A stretch of DNA of 64,000 nucleotides from Bacteroidales bacterium (GCA_015060455.1 SUYM01000003.1:50072-114071), one strand, 5' to 3'; numbered from the stretch's first letter, positions 44,498-58,863 are shown. A program made the numbers and translations. The notes: generated by a model from the letters alone, not told the origin.

Positions 44498-45457
44498 ATG
44501 AAAGTTTCAGAAATTTTGGCAAACAGCACCAAGCCCTATCCCTCGATAGAGATAGTGCCTCCTCTTAGAGGTATAACGAAGAATGAACTGCTGGACAGCA
44601 TCGCTCCGTTCATGGAGTTCTGTCCTAAATATATCAATGTGACCAGCCACAGGGACGAATTCGAGTATCGTCAGGAGGCGGACGGTTCATTCAGCAGACA
44701 CCTTGTGCGCAACCGTATCAACGAGACTACGGTGTGCGCTGCCATCATGTCAAGATACGATGTGGAGGTGGTGCCGCACCTTATCTGCGGAGGCAGTACC
44801 GTTGAAGAGATACAGAGCAGACTGGACAATCTTGCGTTCCTGGGCATCGACAACATAGTGGCGCTGAGGGGTGACAGTATGAGCGGGGAGAAAAGATTTA
44901 CGCCGACTCCCGGAGGTTACAGTTATGCAAGTGAACTTGTAGAAGGCATCAGGAGTTATCAGGGCAGCAACGCATACAGGAGAAGCCACGGACTTGAAGC
45001 GGACGAGAGATTTTTCTGTATCGGCGTTGGAGCATATCCCGAGAAGCATTTCGAGGCAGCGAACATAGAGACAGACATCCTGAACCTGAAAAGGAAGGTC
45101 GATGCGGGAGCAGACTACATCATCACTCAGATGTTCTTCGACAACCGCACATATTACGACTTTGTCGATAAATGTCGTGCCGCCGGCATCACAGTGCCGA
45201 TTATTCCTGGTCTGAAACCGCTTTCGACTGCACGTCAGATAAGCGTCCTCCCTGAGGCCTTCTCATTGGACATACCTCTCGAACTCACTCAGGAAATCAC
45301 AAAACACAAAGATAACAAGGACGCGGTGTATCAGATTGGTACACAGTGGTGTACAATGCAGTGCAAGGACCTGCTGCAACATGGAGTGCCGGCAGTACAT
45401 TTCTACACCATGGGCAAATCCCGCAACATCACCGACATTCTGAGGGAATGTTTCTGA
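44498..45457 (+). CDS. metF: 5,10-methylenetetrahydrofolate reductase
   Basis: A 319-residue FAD-dependent TIM-barrel enzyme that makes methyltetrahydrofolate, the methyl donor used by MetH. IEIVPPLRGI near the N terminus is the conserved Glu region; LALRGDSMSG-like text appears as IVALRGDSM. Other family segments are ADYIITQMFFDNRTYYDFV and PIIPGLKPLSTARQI. It lies 112 bases after metH on the same strand. Confidence 0.94.
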   Translation: MKVSEILANSTKPYPSIEIVPPLRGITKNELLDSIAPFMEFCPKYINVTSHRDEFEYRQEADGSFSRHLVRNRINETTVCAAIMSRYDVEVVPHLICGGSTVEEIQSRLDNLAFLGIDNIVALRGDSMSGEKRFTPTPGGYSYASELVEGIRSYQGSNAYRRSHGLEADERFFCIGVGAYPEKHFEAANIETDILNLKRKVDAGADYIITQMFFDNRTYYDFVDKCRAAGITVPIIPGLKPLSTARQISVLPEAFSLDIPLELTQEITKHKDNKDAVYQIGTQWCTMQCKDLLQHGVPAVHFYTMGKSRNITDILRECF

Positions 45458-45478
45458 CAATATAAGAGAGATTTAGTC

Positions 45479-47111
45479 ATGAAACGATTTTTCACATTCA
45501 TCGCGGTAATAGCCATAATTCCTTGTCATGCATATGCGAGGTCTTATTCTAAAGAAGCATACGAGTCCCTATGCAGGCTTGACCGCACTCTTGATGATGC
45601 TCAGACATATGAAAAATTCAAACAGGAGCATATTGAATTTCTCAAGACAAGATTGACTTCATGTACTGACAGAGAGAGCACATATAGGATACTTGATGAA
45701 CTCTACGAGGAATATAACAAATATGACCTTGATTCTACACTCCGTTATGCTTCCTTGAAACTTGATGTGGCAAAAGAATGTGAAAACAGATTTCTGATGG
45801 ACGATGCTACACTTGATGTGGCGGACATATATATAATGTCCGGCATGTATCATGAAGCATTCGACATTACAGAACAATCAGACATCAACCGTCTTGAATC
45901 GAGCGGACTTCTTCCCCGCTATTATCACCTGATGAACTTATGGTGGTTTTGCCCATGTTGCCGAAGAACTTTCCTTGAAGAATGAGTATGCACAACAAAG
46001 GGCAGAATACAGAAGAAGGCTTTACGACTGCATAGGAGAAGATGATATATCAAGGCTGTATATCAGGACTGAGATGCTCATTGACAGCATGGAATACGAC
46101 AAGGCCATTGTCGCGCTCAGGCAGCGGAAATTAGACAAGGATATATCCACGCATGAAAAGGCGGTCATCAACTACATGCTCGGTCTGAGTTACAAGAAGA
46201 CAGGAGATATTGAGAACGCATTGATAAGTTATGCCGAGAGTGCGATCCACGACCTGAAGACGCCTATCAGAGACTATAAATCACTCTACGAACTTGCAGA
46301 ACTGCTGTATCAGAAGGGGGACTTTGAAAGGGCATCGAGATATATAACCCGCTCCATCATGGATGCAGATGCCGCCAATGTACGCATCAATATAGAGATC
46401 ATCAATTCTCTGCTTCCGGTAATCTACAACAGTTACAATTCATCTATGATTCATAAGAACAGGATACTATACGTTCTGCTGATTGGCATAAGCTTACTGC
46501 TGTTCCTTCTGATTATAACCACATTAAACGAAATCAAAGGCAGAAGGGAAATAGTGATGAAGGAAAAGGAAGTCAGGGAATCCAACATAGAACTGACCAA
46601 AGCCAATGAAAGGCTTCAGAGATATATCAGCAGACTGAGGGAAGCCAATGAGATAAAGGAAACATATATAAGCAGATACATAGACCTTTGCTCCGACTAC
46701 ATCGGAAGATTGGACTTATACCGGTCTGAGCTCAGAAAATTATCCAAGGCTGGGGGTTATGAAGCAATACTAAAGGAACTTCGCTCTACAGATGTCATTG
46801 ACAAGGAACTTTCGGAATTCTATGCTCAGTTCGATGCGACATTTCTCGACCTGTTCCCGGATTTTATATCCCAGTTGAATTCACTTCTGCTGCCGAACAA
46901 ACAGATGGTTTCAAAGGACGGTCTCCTGACCACGGAACTGAGAGTATGCGCACTTATCCGACTTGGAGTCATAGATTCGGTAAAGATTTCTGAGTTTCTC
47001 AGAAGATCAGTTTCCACGATTTACAACTATCGTGTCAAGATGAGGAATGCTGCCATTAACAAACGGGAAGATTTCGAAAACGAGATAATGAAAATCGGGA
47101 AACAGCCATGA
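45479..47111 (+). pseudogene. DUF6377-type PUL regulator, frameshifted
   Basis: Two frames together make one typical regulator. The first (45479-45985) gives a signal peptide and TPR-like helices to RYYHLMNL, then ends in out-of-family residues (WWFCPCC). The second frame, entered near 45938, reads YGGFAHVAEELSLKNEYAQQ and continues through TPR repeats, a membrane helix (about ILYVLLIGISLLLFLLIITTL), a coiled coil and a C-terminal LuxR-like helix-turn-helix (VKISEFLRRSVSTIYNYR). A net gain of one base (or loss of two) at AACTTATGG explains it. It sits directly upstream of susC, the usual place for a locus regulator. A sequencing error is possible. Confidence 0.82.
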
Positions 47112-47218
47112 GGCGCAACTACTAAATCCCCACCCACTCAACAACACAAAACACTCATAATCAACTATTTAAATCCTCAAATACACTACTTTTTGACTAT
47201 ATTCTATTGTCACTGATG

Positions 47219-47262
47219 TTTATTGTCGTTATAATTGTCGCATAAATGACAAAGACAATAAA
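47219..47262 (+). promoter_or_regulatory. inverted repeat just upstream of susC
   Basis: TTTATTGTC (47219-47227) pairs with GACAATAAA (47254-47262), and TTGTC (47235-47239) pairs with GACAA (47248-47252) inside. The outer arm ends 3 bases before the ATG at 47266, so the hairpin could control translation or serve as a dyad for a regulator. No TAnnTTTG element was found in the 154-base gap upstream. Confidence 0.5.
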
Positions 47263-47265
47263 ACT

Positions 47266-50256
47266 ATGAAACAAAATCTTCTGTTGTTTTTTATTGCTGT
47301 TCTGGCATCTGCCTCGCCTGCCTTTGCACAGACAATCAATGTCAAAGGCACAATCACGGACTCCGGAAACCTACCCGTCATCGGAGCGTCTGTGATAGAT
47401 ACCGGCAAACGGTCCAATGGTACGATAACCGATCTTGACGGAAACTTCATCATCGACACCGATGCCAACGCCACTTTGGAAATTTCGTGCATCGGATATA
47501 GGAGTATCAGTGTCGGAGTTGACGGAAGGTCTTCTATAGCAGTGACTCTTGAAGATGACTCGGAATTCATTGACGAAGTGGTTGTTGTCGGTTATGGAAC
47601 AATACGCAAGAAGGACCTTACAGGTGCAATTTCTTCCTTAGGCGACGACCAGATCAAGGATACCCCCGTAGCCAATATCGGACAGGCGCTTCAAGGCAAG
47701 GTTGCGGGCGTACACATTGTTGACAACGGGGCTCCCGGAGAAAATGTCAGCATGAAGATCAGAGGACTCGGTACCATCAACGACAGCGACCCGCTCGTGG
47801 TTCTGGATGGTGTTCCTACCGACTTGGGCTTATCCGCAATCAACACGGCAGACATTGAAAGAATCGACGTGCTGAAAGATGCTTCGGCTACTGCAATCTA
47901 CGGATCGAGAGGTGCAAATGGTGTGGTGATGATAACCACGAAAAAAGGCAGCAGCGGCAAGGCCACCTTGAGCATAACTGCGAATTGTGCCCTTCAGGAC
48001 ATTGCATATGTGCCGGAAATGCTTAATGCCGCGGAATACGCTGAACTCTCTAATGAAATGCTGTATGCAGCAGGCATAGTGACAAATCCGCAATGGTCAG
48101 TCCCTGAAATTCTCGGTCAAGGAACGGATTGGGTGGACCAGATGATTCAGAAGGGTATCATGCAGAACTATACAGTAAGCTGCTCAGGAGGAAATGATAA
48201 GCATAACTATTATATCTCGGGAGGATTCCTCAAGCAGAAGGGAATAATCAGGAATGTGGATTACAACAGATTCACATTTCAGGCAAACACAAGCGCCGAT
48301 GTTCTCAAATGGTTGAAGTTGACCAGCAACATAACCTTCTCAACTGACAGAAAACATTCCGGGTCATATTCCATGGGAGAAGCGATGAATGCATTGCCGA
48401 CTCAGGCATTGAAAGATGAGGATGGCTCATGGAGCGGTCCTGACGGAAAAGCCGAATGGTATGGCAGCACAAGAAACCCGATAGGTACAATATATACCAA
48501 CTCCAATGACACGGACGGCTATAACATTCTGGCAAACATCTCAGCCCAGATCACATTTACCAAATGGCTGAAATTCAAGAGCACATTCGGTTACGATGCA
48601 AAAATATGGTTCAACAAATCCTTCTCCGAGGCCTATCCCTACAAGCCGACACCGGTGGAAGAGGCGACACGATATGAAGCCAGCAACAAGGCATTCACCT
48701 ATCTCTGGGACAACTATCTGACTTTTGACCACACCTTTGCCAGGAAACATTACGTGAATGTAATGGCTGGAACGTCGGCCCAATGGAACAACACCTCCAA
48801 TTTCAATGCGACAAAAGCCGGCTTCTTCTTTGACAGTGTAAATCAGATGGACAACGGTATGAAGGAAAAGGCTGTGGGAGGTTCAGCCAGCAACTGGTCC
48901 CTGTTCTCTGTGATGGCACGAGCAAACTACACCTACGACGACCGCTTCCTTGCCACGTTTACGTTCAGATGCGACGGTTCTTCCCATTTCGCTCCTTCTC
49001 ACAGATGGGGAAACTTTCCTTCCATATCTGCGGCATGGAGGCTTTCCAAAGAGCCATGGTGGAAGGATTCTTCTGTGGTGAATGATCTGAAGATCAGGGC
49101 AGGATATGGCATTACGGGAAATGAAAAGATTGGGTCATACTCATTCCTGTCATCTTATAACACAGGCGTCTATATCTTCGGAGACACTATGGTCCCTACC
49201 CTGAGTGCGGTGACTATGGCCAATCCCGACATTCACTGGGAGGAGGTCAGACAGAGCAATATCGGTCTGGACATGAGTCTGATCGGATCAAGAATATCCC
49301 TTTCAGTTGATGGATATATCAAGAATACCGTAGATATGCTTGTAAAGGCTGCTATTCCTATTACAACGGGATATGAGGATACTTCGACAACGTATAAGAA
49401 TGCTGGAACCGTAAGGAACAGCGGTATCGAAATAAACCTGAACACTGTAAATATCGAGACTGAGTCTGTCGATGGTTTCAGATGGGAGACGAACGCAAAC
49501 CTCACATGGAACAGAAACTGGATTGTCTCGCTGAACAATGATACTCCACTGTATCAGAACGAAAAGAACGGAGCATATATCACTATACAGAAGGACGGCT
49601 TTCCGATAAACTCATTCTACGGGTATGTAACGGACGGACTGTTTCAGACTCAGGATGAAGTGGAGATTCATGCATTTCAGGAAGAAAGCACCGCTGCCGG
49701 AGACATCCGTTTCAAGGACCTCAACAGCGATGGTGTGATAAATGAAAAGGACAGGACAATAATAGGCAACCCTAATCCCGAGTGGATTTACTCCATGAGC
49801 AACACCATGTCATATAAAGGGTTTGAATTGTCATTCCAACTACAGGGAGCGGCGGGTTATGAAATATTCAATGCAAACGACATCACAAACGAGGGTATGT
49901 CCGCAGCCTACAATCAGACCAAGTCCGTCATCTATAGATGGAAAGGATACGGCACCAGCACATTCATGCCTCGTGCCATATACGGAGACCCTAATCACAA
50001 CACAAGGATATCTGACAGATTCATTGAAGACGGTTCATATCTCAGACTCAAGAATATTACATTGGGATATACCTTCCCGTCAGAATGGATGAAAAGGATA
50101 CATCTGCAGAGTGCCCGCATCCTCCTTTCATGCGAAAATGTAGTAACGCTGACCAGATATTCCGGATTTGATCCCGAAGTCGGCATCAACGGAATAGACA
50201 ACAGCCGTTATCCTATACCCCGAACATACAGCATAGGTCTGAACATTCAATTTTAG
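47266..50256 (+). CDS. susC: SusC/RagA-family TonB-dependent outer-membrane transporter
   Basis: A 996-residue importer. Signal peptide 1-22 (ending AFAQ); a carboxypeptidase-like N-terminal extension about 23-105 (VKGTITDSGNLPVIGASVIDTG); the plug from about 115 (DEVVVVGYGTIRKKDLTGAIS, with RGLGTINDSDPLVVLDGVP, DIERIDVLKDASATAIYGSRGANGVV); then a 22-strand barrel. It works with SusD to bring oligosaccharides across the outer membrane. The gene order after it supports an alpha-glucan substrate. Confidence 0.95.
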   Translation: MKQNLLLFFIAVLASASPAFAQTINVKGTITDSGNLPVIGASVIDTGKRSNGTITDLDGNFIIDTDANATLEISCIGYRSISVGVDGRSSIAVTLEDDSEFIDEVVVVGYGTIRKKDLTGAISSLGDDQIKDTPVANIGQALQGKVAGVHIVDNGAPGENVSMKIRGLGTINDSDPLVVLDGVPTDLGLSAINTADIERIDVLKDASATAIYGSRGANGVVMITTKKGSSGKATLSITANCALQDIAYVPEMLNAAEYAELSNEMLYAAGIVTNPQWSVPEILGQGTDWVDQMIQKGIMQNYTVSCSGGNDKHNYYISGGFLKQKGIIRNVDYNRFTFQANTSADVLKWLKLTSNITFSTDRKHSGSYSMGEAMNALPTQALKDEDGSWSGPDGKAEWYGSTRNPIGTIYTNSNDTDGYNILANISAQITFTKWLKFKSTFGYDAKIWFNKSFSEAYPYKPTPVEEATRYEASNKAFTYLWDNYLTFDHTFARKHYVNVMAGTSAQWNNTSNFNATKAGFFFDSVNQMDNGMKEKAVGGSASNWSLFSVMARANYTYDDRFLATFTFRCDGSSHFAPSHRWGNFPSISAAWRLSKEPWWKDSSVVNDLKIRAGYGITGNEKIGSYSFLSSYNTGVYIFGDTMVPTLSAVTMANPDIHWEEVRQSNIGLDMSLIGSRISLSVDGYIKNTVDMLVKAAIPITTGYEDTSTTYKNAGTVRNSGIEINLNTVNIETESVDGFRWETNANLTWNRNWIVSLNNDTPLYQNEKNGAYITIQKDGFPINSFYGYVTDGLFQTQDEVEIHAFQEESTAAGDIRFKDLNSDGVINEKDRTIIGNPNPEWIYSMSNTMSYKGFELSFQLQGAAGYEIFNANDITNEGMSAAYNQTKSVIYRWKGYGTSTFMPRAIYGDPNHNTRISDRFIEDGSYLRLKNITLGYTFPSEWMKRIHLQSARILLSCENVVTLTRYSGFDPEVGINGIDNSRYPIPRTYSIGLNIQF

Positions 50257-50271
50257 AAACTCGTTAAAACC

Positions 50272-51756
50272 ATGAAACACCATATCATTGTAATCTTGAC
50301 AATAGCATTGTCGGCATATTCATGCTCGGAATTTCTGGACAGCATGCCACCATACGCTGTAAGTTCAGGCACGGAAATGAGTGATTCAGTTGCCGTCGCA
50401 CTTACTAACGCCTGCTACAAGCCCCTGCAGGCATCCAACCTGTATAATATGAGAATATGGTCTCTTGACATCATAGCAGGAAACTCCGAAGTGGGTGGTG
50501 GCGGCGGCAACGACGGACAGGAAACAACGGATTGCGCCAATTTCAGGGCTTCGGCCGACAACGCATTTGCGCTATACGTCTGGCGTTCTCCATGGGTCGG
50601 CATAGGTCAGTGCAACCTCGTCATCGACAGATTGAACAGGGAGAAGACCAAGGTCAGCAAGGAAATATTCGACAGATCCATGGGTGAGGCTCATTTCCTT
50701 CGTGCCCACTATTACTATATTCTCGTGAGGTTGTTCGGAGGCGTACCTATAAGGACTGTTCCTCATCAGGTGAATGACTCTACGGACATTGCGCGCCGAC
50801 CGATATCGGAATGTTATGACCTGATAATGGCCGACTGCGACTCAGCCATAATAAAGTTGCCTTCTGTCAACGACTATACGAAAGCAGACCGTAACAGAGT
50901 TTCAAAAGAGGCCGCCATGACCATGCTCGCTGATGTATTGCTCACCTGGAGGCCGGAGGATCATTACACAGAGGTCATCAGGTTATGTGATGAAGTGGGG
51001 CAAGCCGGATATGATCTGGAGAAATGCAGGTTCGAGGATAATTTCGGCATAAAGGCGGAAACAAGCAAGGAAGCAATATTCACTGTCGGATATTCAGGAA
51101 GCACTCAATACGGGTTCTGGTCAATGGACAACCAGTCATCATGGCTTTCAACATTCATGGGACCGAGAAACTCCAAAATGGTGGCCGGAAGTTACGGATG
51201 GAATCTCCCTACGGCAGAATTCATGAGACAATGGGAAGAAGGAGACCTGAGGAAAGACATCACAGTGCTTTACAGCGGATGCCCGAAATTTGACGGCTAC
51301 AGATACGACCCCGGGAAATCCACAACAGGATACAATGTAAGGAAATTCCTTGTAAGCAAATCAGACTCACCGGAATACAACACCAATCCTTCTGATTTTA
51401 TCGTATACAGATATGCGGATGTGCTGTTAAAGAAAGCCGAAGCACTTAATGAGTCGGGCAGGACATCCGAGGCTGCTTATCCGCTGAATATTGTACGGGC
51501 AAGAGCAGGACTGAAACCGGTATCAGGAAGCATATCCAAAGAAAGTATGCGTGAGACCATCATTCATGAGCGTAGGATGGAACTGGCATTTGAAGGTCAC
51601 AGGTGGTTTGACATGATCAGGATAGATGACGGCAGATATGCATTGAAATTTCTCAGCAGCATAGGCAAAAAGCCGACCAAGGACAGGCTGCTGTTTCCTA
51701 TTCCTTTAACAGAAATGGACTCTAATGACCTGATGGAACAAAATTCAGGATACTAA
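50272..51756 (+). CDS. susD: SusD/RagB-family surface glycan-binding lipoprotein
   Basis: A 494-residue lipoprotein with lipobox SAYSC. TPR-like helices (MGEAHFLRAHYYYILVRLFGGVPI) and the C-terminal HERRMELAFEGHRWFDMIR motif define the family. It forms the lid on SusC and captures glycan. It starts 15 bases after susC. Confidence 0.94.
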   Translation: MKHHIIVILTIALSAYSCSEFLDSMPPYAVSSGTEMSDSVAVALTNACYKPLQASNLYNMRIWSLDIIAGNSEVGGGGGNDGQETTDCANFRASADNAFALYVWRSPWVGIGQCNLVIDRLNREKTKVSKEIFDRSMGEAHFLRAHYYYILVRLFGGVPIRTVPHQVNDSTDIARRPISECYDLIMADCDSAIIKLPSVNDYTKADRNRVSKEAAMTMLADVLLTWRPEDHYTEVIRLCDEVGQAGYDLEKCRFEDNFGIKAETSKEAIFTVGYSGSTQYGFWSMDNQSSWLSTFMGPRNSKMVAGSYGWNLPTAEFMRQWEEGDLRKDITVLYSGCPKFDGYRYDPGKSTTGYNVRKFLVSKSDSPEYNTNPSDFIVYRYADVLLKKAEALNESGRTSEAAYPLNIVRARAGLKPVSGSISKESMRETIIHERRMELAFEGHRWFDMIRIDDGRYALKFLSSIGKKPTKDRLLFPIPLTEMDSNDLMEQNSGY

Positions 51757-51774
51757 CATAAATGACACGACATC

Positions 51775-53118
51775 ATGAAACTGAAATCACTGATATATAC
51801 TATCTTATTCGCAGGCAGCATCCTTTCATGTCAGAAACAGCCGGCATCAGACCCGGAATATGACACATTGACATTGAAGATGTCCGCCAAGGATATTATA
51901 CTTGACGTTGCCGAAAGGGAGGAAACTGCTGCAACTTTCACATGGTCCACCGGGCATAATTACGGAACAGGCAAAGCCATCATGTACAGCCTCAATTTTG
52001 CCAAGGCGGACGGCACATATGACCCGGACCACTCCATCGGACTGGGAAAACATCTTTACAGTATCTCATATACCGTAGAGCAGATGAATGACCTGCTGAC
52101 AGGACTGATCCCCGTATCAGAAATCGGGACATCGGTGAGTTTCAAGGTCCTTCTTACAGCGACAGTACCCGGAGTGGAAAACATCCAGACTGCCGAATTG
52201 ATATTCACGGCAACTACATACAGGGCCTTGCCTGAAGTAATGCATGTCGGCGGCAGCAGTCTCGGGGAGGGCACCATTGCAGATATGCTTAATGCCGAAA
52301 ACGGAATCTTCGTATGGCAGGGTGAGTTGAATACGGGAGAAATAACCGTATTCAGCAAAGACCACGGAACAGTACTCACCAGACAGATCGACGAAGCAGG
52401 CAGATATTCAGTAATCGCTGACCTTATAGATGACGACGTGACATTGGAGTCAGCCGGGAAAGTATATTTCGTCTGTGAGGAGGACGGATGGGCATTCTCA
52501 GCAATGCAGGAGAAGGCACCTGGCGTACATACGGTCATCAGAGACCTGAAGAGCGGGCAGTTCAAGTTCGGAACAGTGCCTGACATATGGTACTATATGT
52601 ACGTGTCTGCCGAAAAAGACAATGCTTCATGGGACAGCGACAAGGCTATATTCAGAGAAGACGGTGCCACTGGGAACGACTGGAAATGGTTCATATGGAA
52701 TTCGGTACCGGTGCCATATGAAATAACATTGGACATATCCGGAAAAAGTCCAAAGATGATCATGACACCTTATAACACAGAAATATCCATGATAGGAAGT
52801 GCCACACAGGGAGGATGGTCCCTCGATGACAGGACCGTCATGAAAAGAGAACGTGTCATGGAGTTCTGCTGGAGCGGTCATCTTAATGAGGGAGAATTGA
52901 AGTTCTGCTGCGGAAACTCTCCGGAATACGGCCGTGGAGAATGGTTCATGCCTGAGATTGACAATCAGGAATTCACCCCTATGGAGAATCAGGCAATTGA
53001 TAAGATCGATGCTTCATCGGATAATGCCCCTGACAGGAAATGGCATATAACTCAAGCAGGCGAATACAGCATCATATTAAATCAATATACACATTCATTG
53101 ACAATTAAGGAAAACTAA
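51775..53118 (+). CDS. SusE/SusF-like outer-membrane glycan-binding lipoprotein
   Basis: A 447-residue lipoprotein with lipobox SILSC. An N-terminal SusE-type domain (TLKMSAKDIILDVAEREETAATFTW) is followed by two C-terminal beta-sandwich modules of the SusF type. The last has IGSATQGGWSLDD and RGEWFMPEIDNQEF, closely matched in the protein at 55037. It should hold alpha-glucan at the cell surface. Its stop overlaps the GH66 ATG by 1 base. Confidence 0.85.
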   Translation: MKLKSLIYTILFAGSILSCQKQPASDPEYDTLTLKMSAKDIILDVAEREETAATFTWSTGHNYGTGKAIMYSLNFAKADGTYDPDHSIGLGKHLYSISYTVEQMNDLLTGLIPVSEIGTSVSFKVLLTATVPGVENIQTAELIFTATTYRALPEVMHVGGSSLGEGTIADMLNAENGIFVWQGELNTGEITVFSKDHGTVLTRQIDEAGRYSVIADLIDDDVTLESAGKVYFVCEEDGWAFSAMQEKAPGVHTVIRDLKSGQFKFGTVPDIWYYMYVSAEKDNASWDSDKAIFREDGATGNDWKWFIWNSVPVPYEITLDISGKSPKMIMTPYNTEISMIGSATQGGWSLDDRTVMKRERVMEFCWSGHLNEGELKFCCGNSPEYGRGEWFMPEIDNQEFTPMENQAIDKIDASSDNAPDRKWHITQAGEYSIILNQYTHSLTIKEN

Positions 53119-54869
53119 TGAGACTGACAACATCAATCATTATGGCACTGACCTACCTGTTGTGTCTTTCATGTCAGAAGGAACGCGGATATACAGGTTT
53201 TGTGGATCCTTCGGACAGTCCGATGGAGAATATGGTCATATCCATTGACAAGGCGGTATATGCTCCGGGAGAGACAATAACCTTCTCTCTAAAGAACTAT
53301 GCGGCCAGTACCATGCATGTACGCTACAGACATCTGGGAGAGATCCTCGCAACATCACCACTGAACGGCAGCAAATGGACATGGCAGGCTCCGGAAAAGG
53401 ATTTTACAGGATATTTGGTCGAAGTCTTCGCTGGCAGCGGAGATGAGGAGCAGGTGCTTGCAACAATAGGTGTAGATGTGTCTTCTGACTGGAGTAAATT
53501 TCCAAGATATGGCTTCCTTTCAACATATCAGAAGATGAGTGAGAGCGCCACAGATAATGTCATCAGAAAATTGAACAGGCTGCATATAAACGGAGTCCAG
53601 TTTCAGGACTGGCATTACAAGCACCACTTCCCTCTCGCATTGGATGAGGACGGCAAACCGATGGAGACCTATCTTGACATAGCCAGCCGTACCTCGCATC
53701 TGAGTACCGTAAGAAAATATATAGCAGATTGTCATAAATATGGAATGAAGGCAATATTCTACAATCTGTGTTTCGGTGCACTTGATGATTCTGCCACTGA
53801 CGGAGTAAAGGAACAATGGCATCTATACCTTGACAAGCAGGCTGAAGAGAAGGATGTACATGAACTTGGGGAGCCGTTCAAAAGCTCAATCTACATAGTG
53901 AATCCAGCAAATCCTCACTGGCAGAATTTCATAGGAGACAGAAATGATGAAATCTATTCGGCCCTTGATTTCGACGGATACCAGATTGACCAATTGGGGG
54001 ACAGGGGCACGCTGTATGACTATGACGGCAATCAGGTGTATCTGGCCGCAACTTATTCAAGTTTCATCAATGCCATGAAACTCAGACACCCTGAAAAGGA
54101 ACTGATAATGAACTCAGTTTCAGGATACGGAGCATCCGAGATAGTTTCCACGGGCAATGTGACATTCGCATACAACGAAGTCTGGGAGAACGGATTTGCA
54201 GATTTGAAAAGGATAATCGAAGATAATGACAGATACTCCGACGGAGCAGTCCGGACAGTGTTTGCCGCATACATGAACTATGATGTCGGAAGCGGATATT
54301 TCAACACTCCCGGAGTTCTTTTGGCCGATGCCGTCATGTTTGCCTTGGGTGGTTCGCATCTGGAAATGGGAGAACATATGCTGACAACCGAATATTTCCC
54401 AAACAACAATATGGCTATGGACAAGGAACTGGAAAGCGCAATAGTCGTGTATTATGATTTCATGACAGCATACCAGAACATCCTGAGAGACGGAGGCTCA
54501 TTCAATGAAATTTCGGTTTCCGCACCTGATAAGAGTGTGTCCATCAAGTCCTGGGAGCCTGCCACCGGACAGATAGTCACAATATGCAAGAGACAGGAGG
54601 CGCGTCAGATAATACATCTACTCAACTTTACAGATGCCGATTCTGTCAGTTGGAAGGACAGTTGCGGAACGATGCCGGAACCGGATATGATAGAGCCATT
54701 TGAAATTGAGGCTGAGGTGGACGGACCTGTGAACAAGGTATGGATCGCTTCACCAGACAGGAATCTGGGCGTGCCTTCTTCTCTGGCATTCACGCAGGAC
54801 GGGAACAATATCAGAACCACAATACCGGCACTTAAATATTGGAACATGATAGTGATAGAATATAATTAA
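53118..54869 (+). CDS. GH66 endo-dextranase-like lipoprotein
   Basis: A 583-residue lipoprotein (lipobox LLCLSC). A beta domain (about 40-130) is followed by a TIM barrel: FPRYGFLSTY, INGVQFQDWHYKHH, and the putative nucleophile D291 in FDGYQIDQLGDRG. The putative acid/base E354 is in FAYNEVWENGF, at a spacing like that in known GH66 enzymes. GH66 members cut alpha-1,6-glucan (dextran) or make cyclic isomaltooligosaccharides. No CBM35 insert is seen, so hydrolysis is more likely. It points to dextran as the substrate of this locus. Confidence 0.88.
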   Translation: MRLTTSIIMALTYLLCLSCQKERGYTGFVDPSDSPMENMVISIDKAVYAPGETITFSLKNYAASTMHVRYRHLGEILATSPLNGSKWTWQAPEKDFTGYLVEVFAGSGDEEQVLATIGVDVSSDWSKFPRYGFLSTYQKMSESATDNVIRKLNRLHINGVQFQDWHYKHHFPLALDEDGKPMETYLDIASRTSHLSTVRKYIADCHKYGMKAIFYNLCFGALDDSATDGVKEQWHLYLDKQAEEKDVHELGEPFKSSIYIVNPANPHWQNFIGDRNDEIYSALDFDGYQIDQLGDRGTLYDYDGNQVYLAATYSSFINAMKLRHPEKELIMNSVSGYGASEIVSTGNVTFAYNEVWENGFADLKRIIEDNDRYSDGAVRTVFAAYMNYDVGSGYFNTPGVLLADAVMFALGGSHLEMGEHMLTTEYFPNNNMAMDKELESAIVVYYDFMTAYQNILRDGGSFNEISVSAPDKSVSIKSWEPATGQIVTICKRQEARQIIHLLNFTDADSVSWKDSCGTMPEPDMIEPFEIEAEVDGPVNKVWIASPDRNLGVPSSLAFTQDGNNIRTTIPALKYWNMIVIEYN

Positions 54870-54881
54870 ACAATAAAGCAC

Positions 54882-55025
54882 ATGAAAGAAAAACCTATTT
54901 ACATCTCTCCCGAGTGCATGCGCTTAGGGGTAGAAGCAGAAAACGTCTTGTGCAACAGCCTTGTCAGCAACGAGACAAAATTACAGTACAACGAACAGTT
55001 CACTCAAACTGATGCTATTTGGTAG
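54882..55025 (+). CDS. 47-residue peptide preceding a fimbrillin-like lipoprotein
   Basis: The frame reads MKEKPIYISPECMRLGVEAE, then NVLCNSLVSNETKL and a polar tail. It begins 12 bases after the GH66 stop and ends in the TAGGAGGA that is the ribosome site for the next gene. It shares an [ST]P-x-C-x2-[IL]G pattern with the 46-residue frame at 23585. No signal peptide is visible. Confidence 0.6.
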   Translation: MKEKPIYISPECMRLGVEAENVLCNSLVSNETKLQYNEQFTQTDAIW

Positions 55026-55036
55026 GAGGAATCACT

Positions 55037-58756
<3,720 letters not shown>

Positions 58757-58771
58757 AAAGTTGATAAAATA

Positions 58772-58802
58772 TTTGGAGGTAATGATTTTTTGTTTAACTT
58801 TG
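58772..58802 (+). promoter_or_regulatory. rubredoxin promoter (TTTG-N19-TAACTTTG)
   Basis: TTTG at 58772-58775, exactly 19 bases, then TAACTTTG at 58795-58802: a complete Bacteroidetes promoter, like that of ftnA. Confidence 0.8.
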
Positions 58803-58811
58803 CACTGTGAT

Positions 58812-58832
58812 AATTTTGAATTATTCAAATTT
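58812..58832. promoter_or_regulatory. 7-1-7 palindrome shared with ftnA (putative Fur/PerR-type box)
   Basis: AATTTTGAAT and ATTCAAATTT around a T, nine of ten arm bases paired. It begins 9 bases after the -7 element, exactly as at ftnA, and the bases between also agree (GCACTGTGAT here, GCAGTGAGTT there). Confidence 0.65.
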
Positions 58833-58863
58833 AGACAATGTTAACGATTAAAGCTTTAAAACT

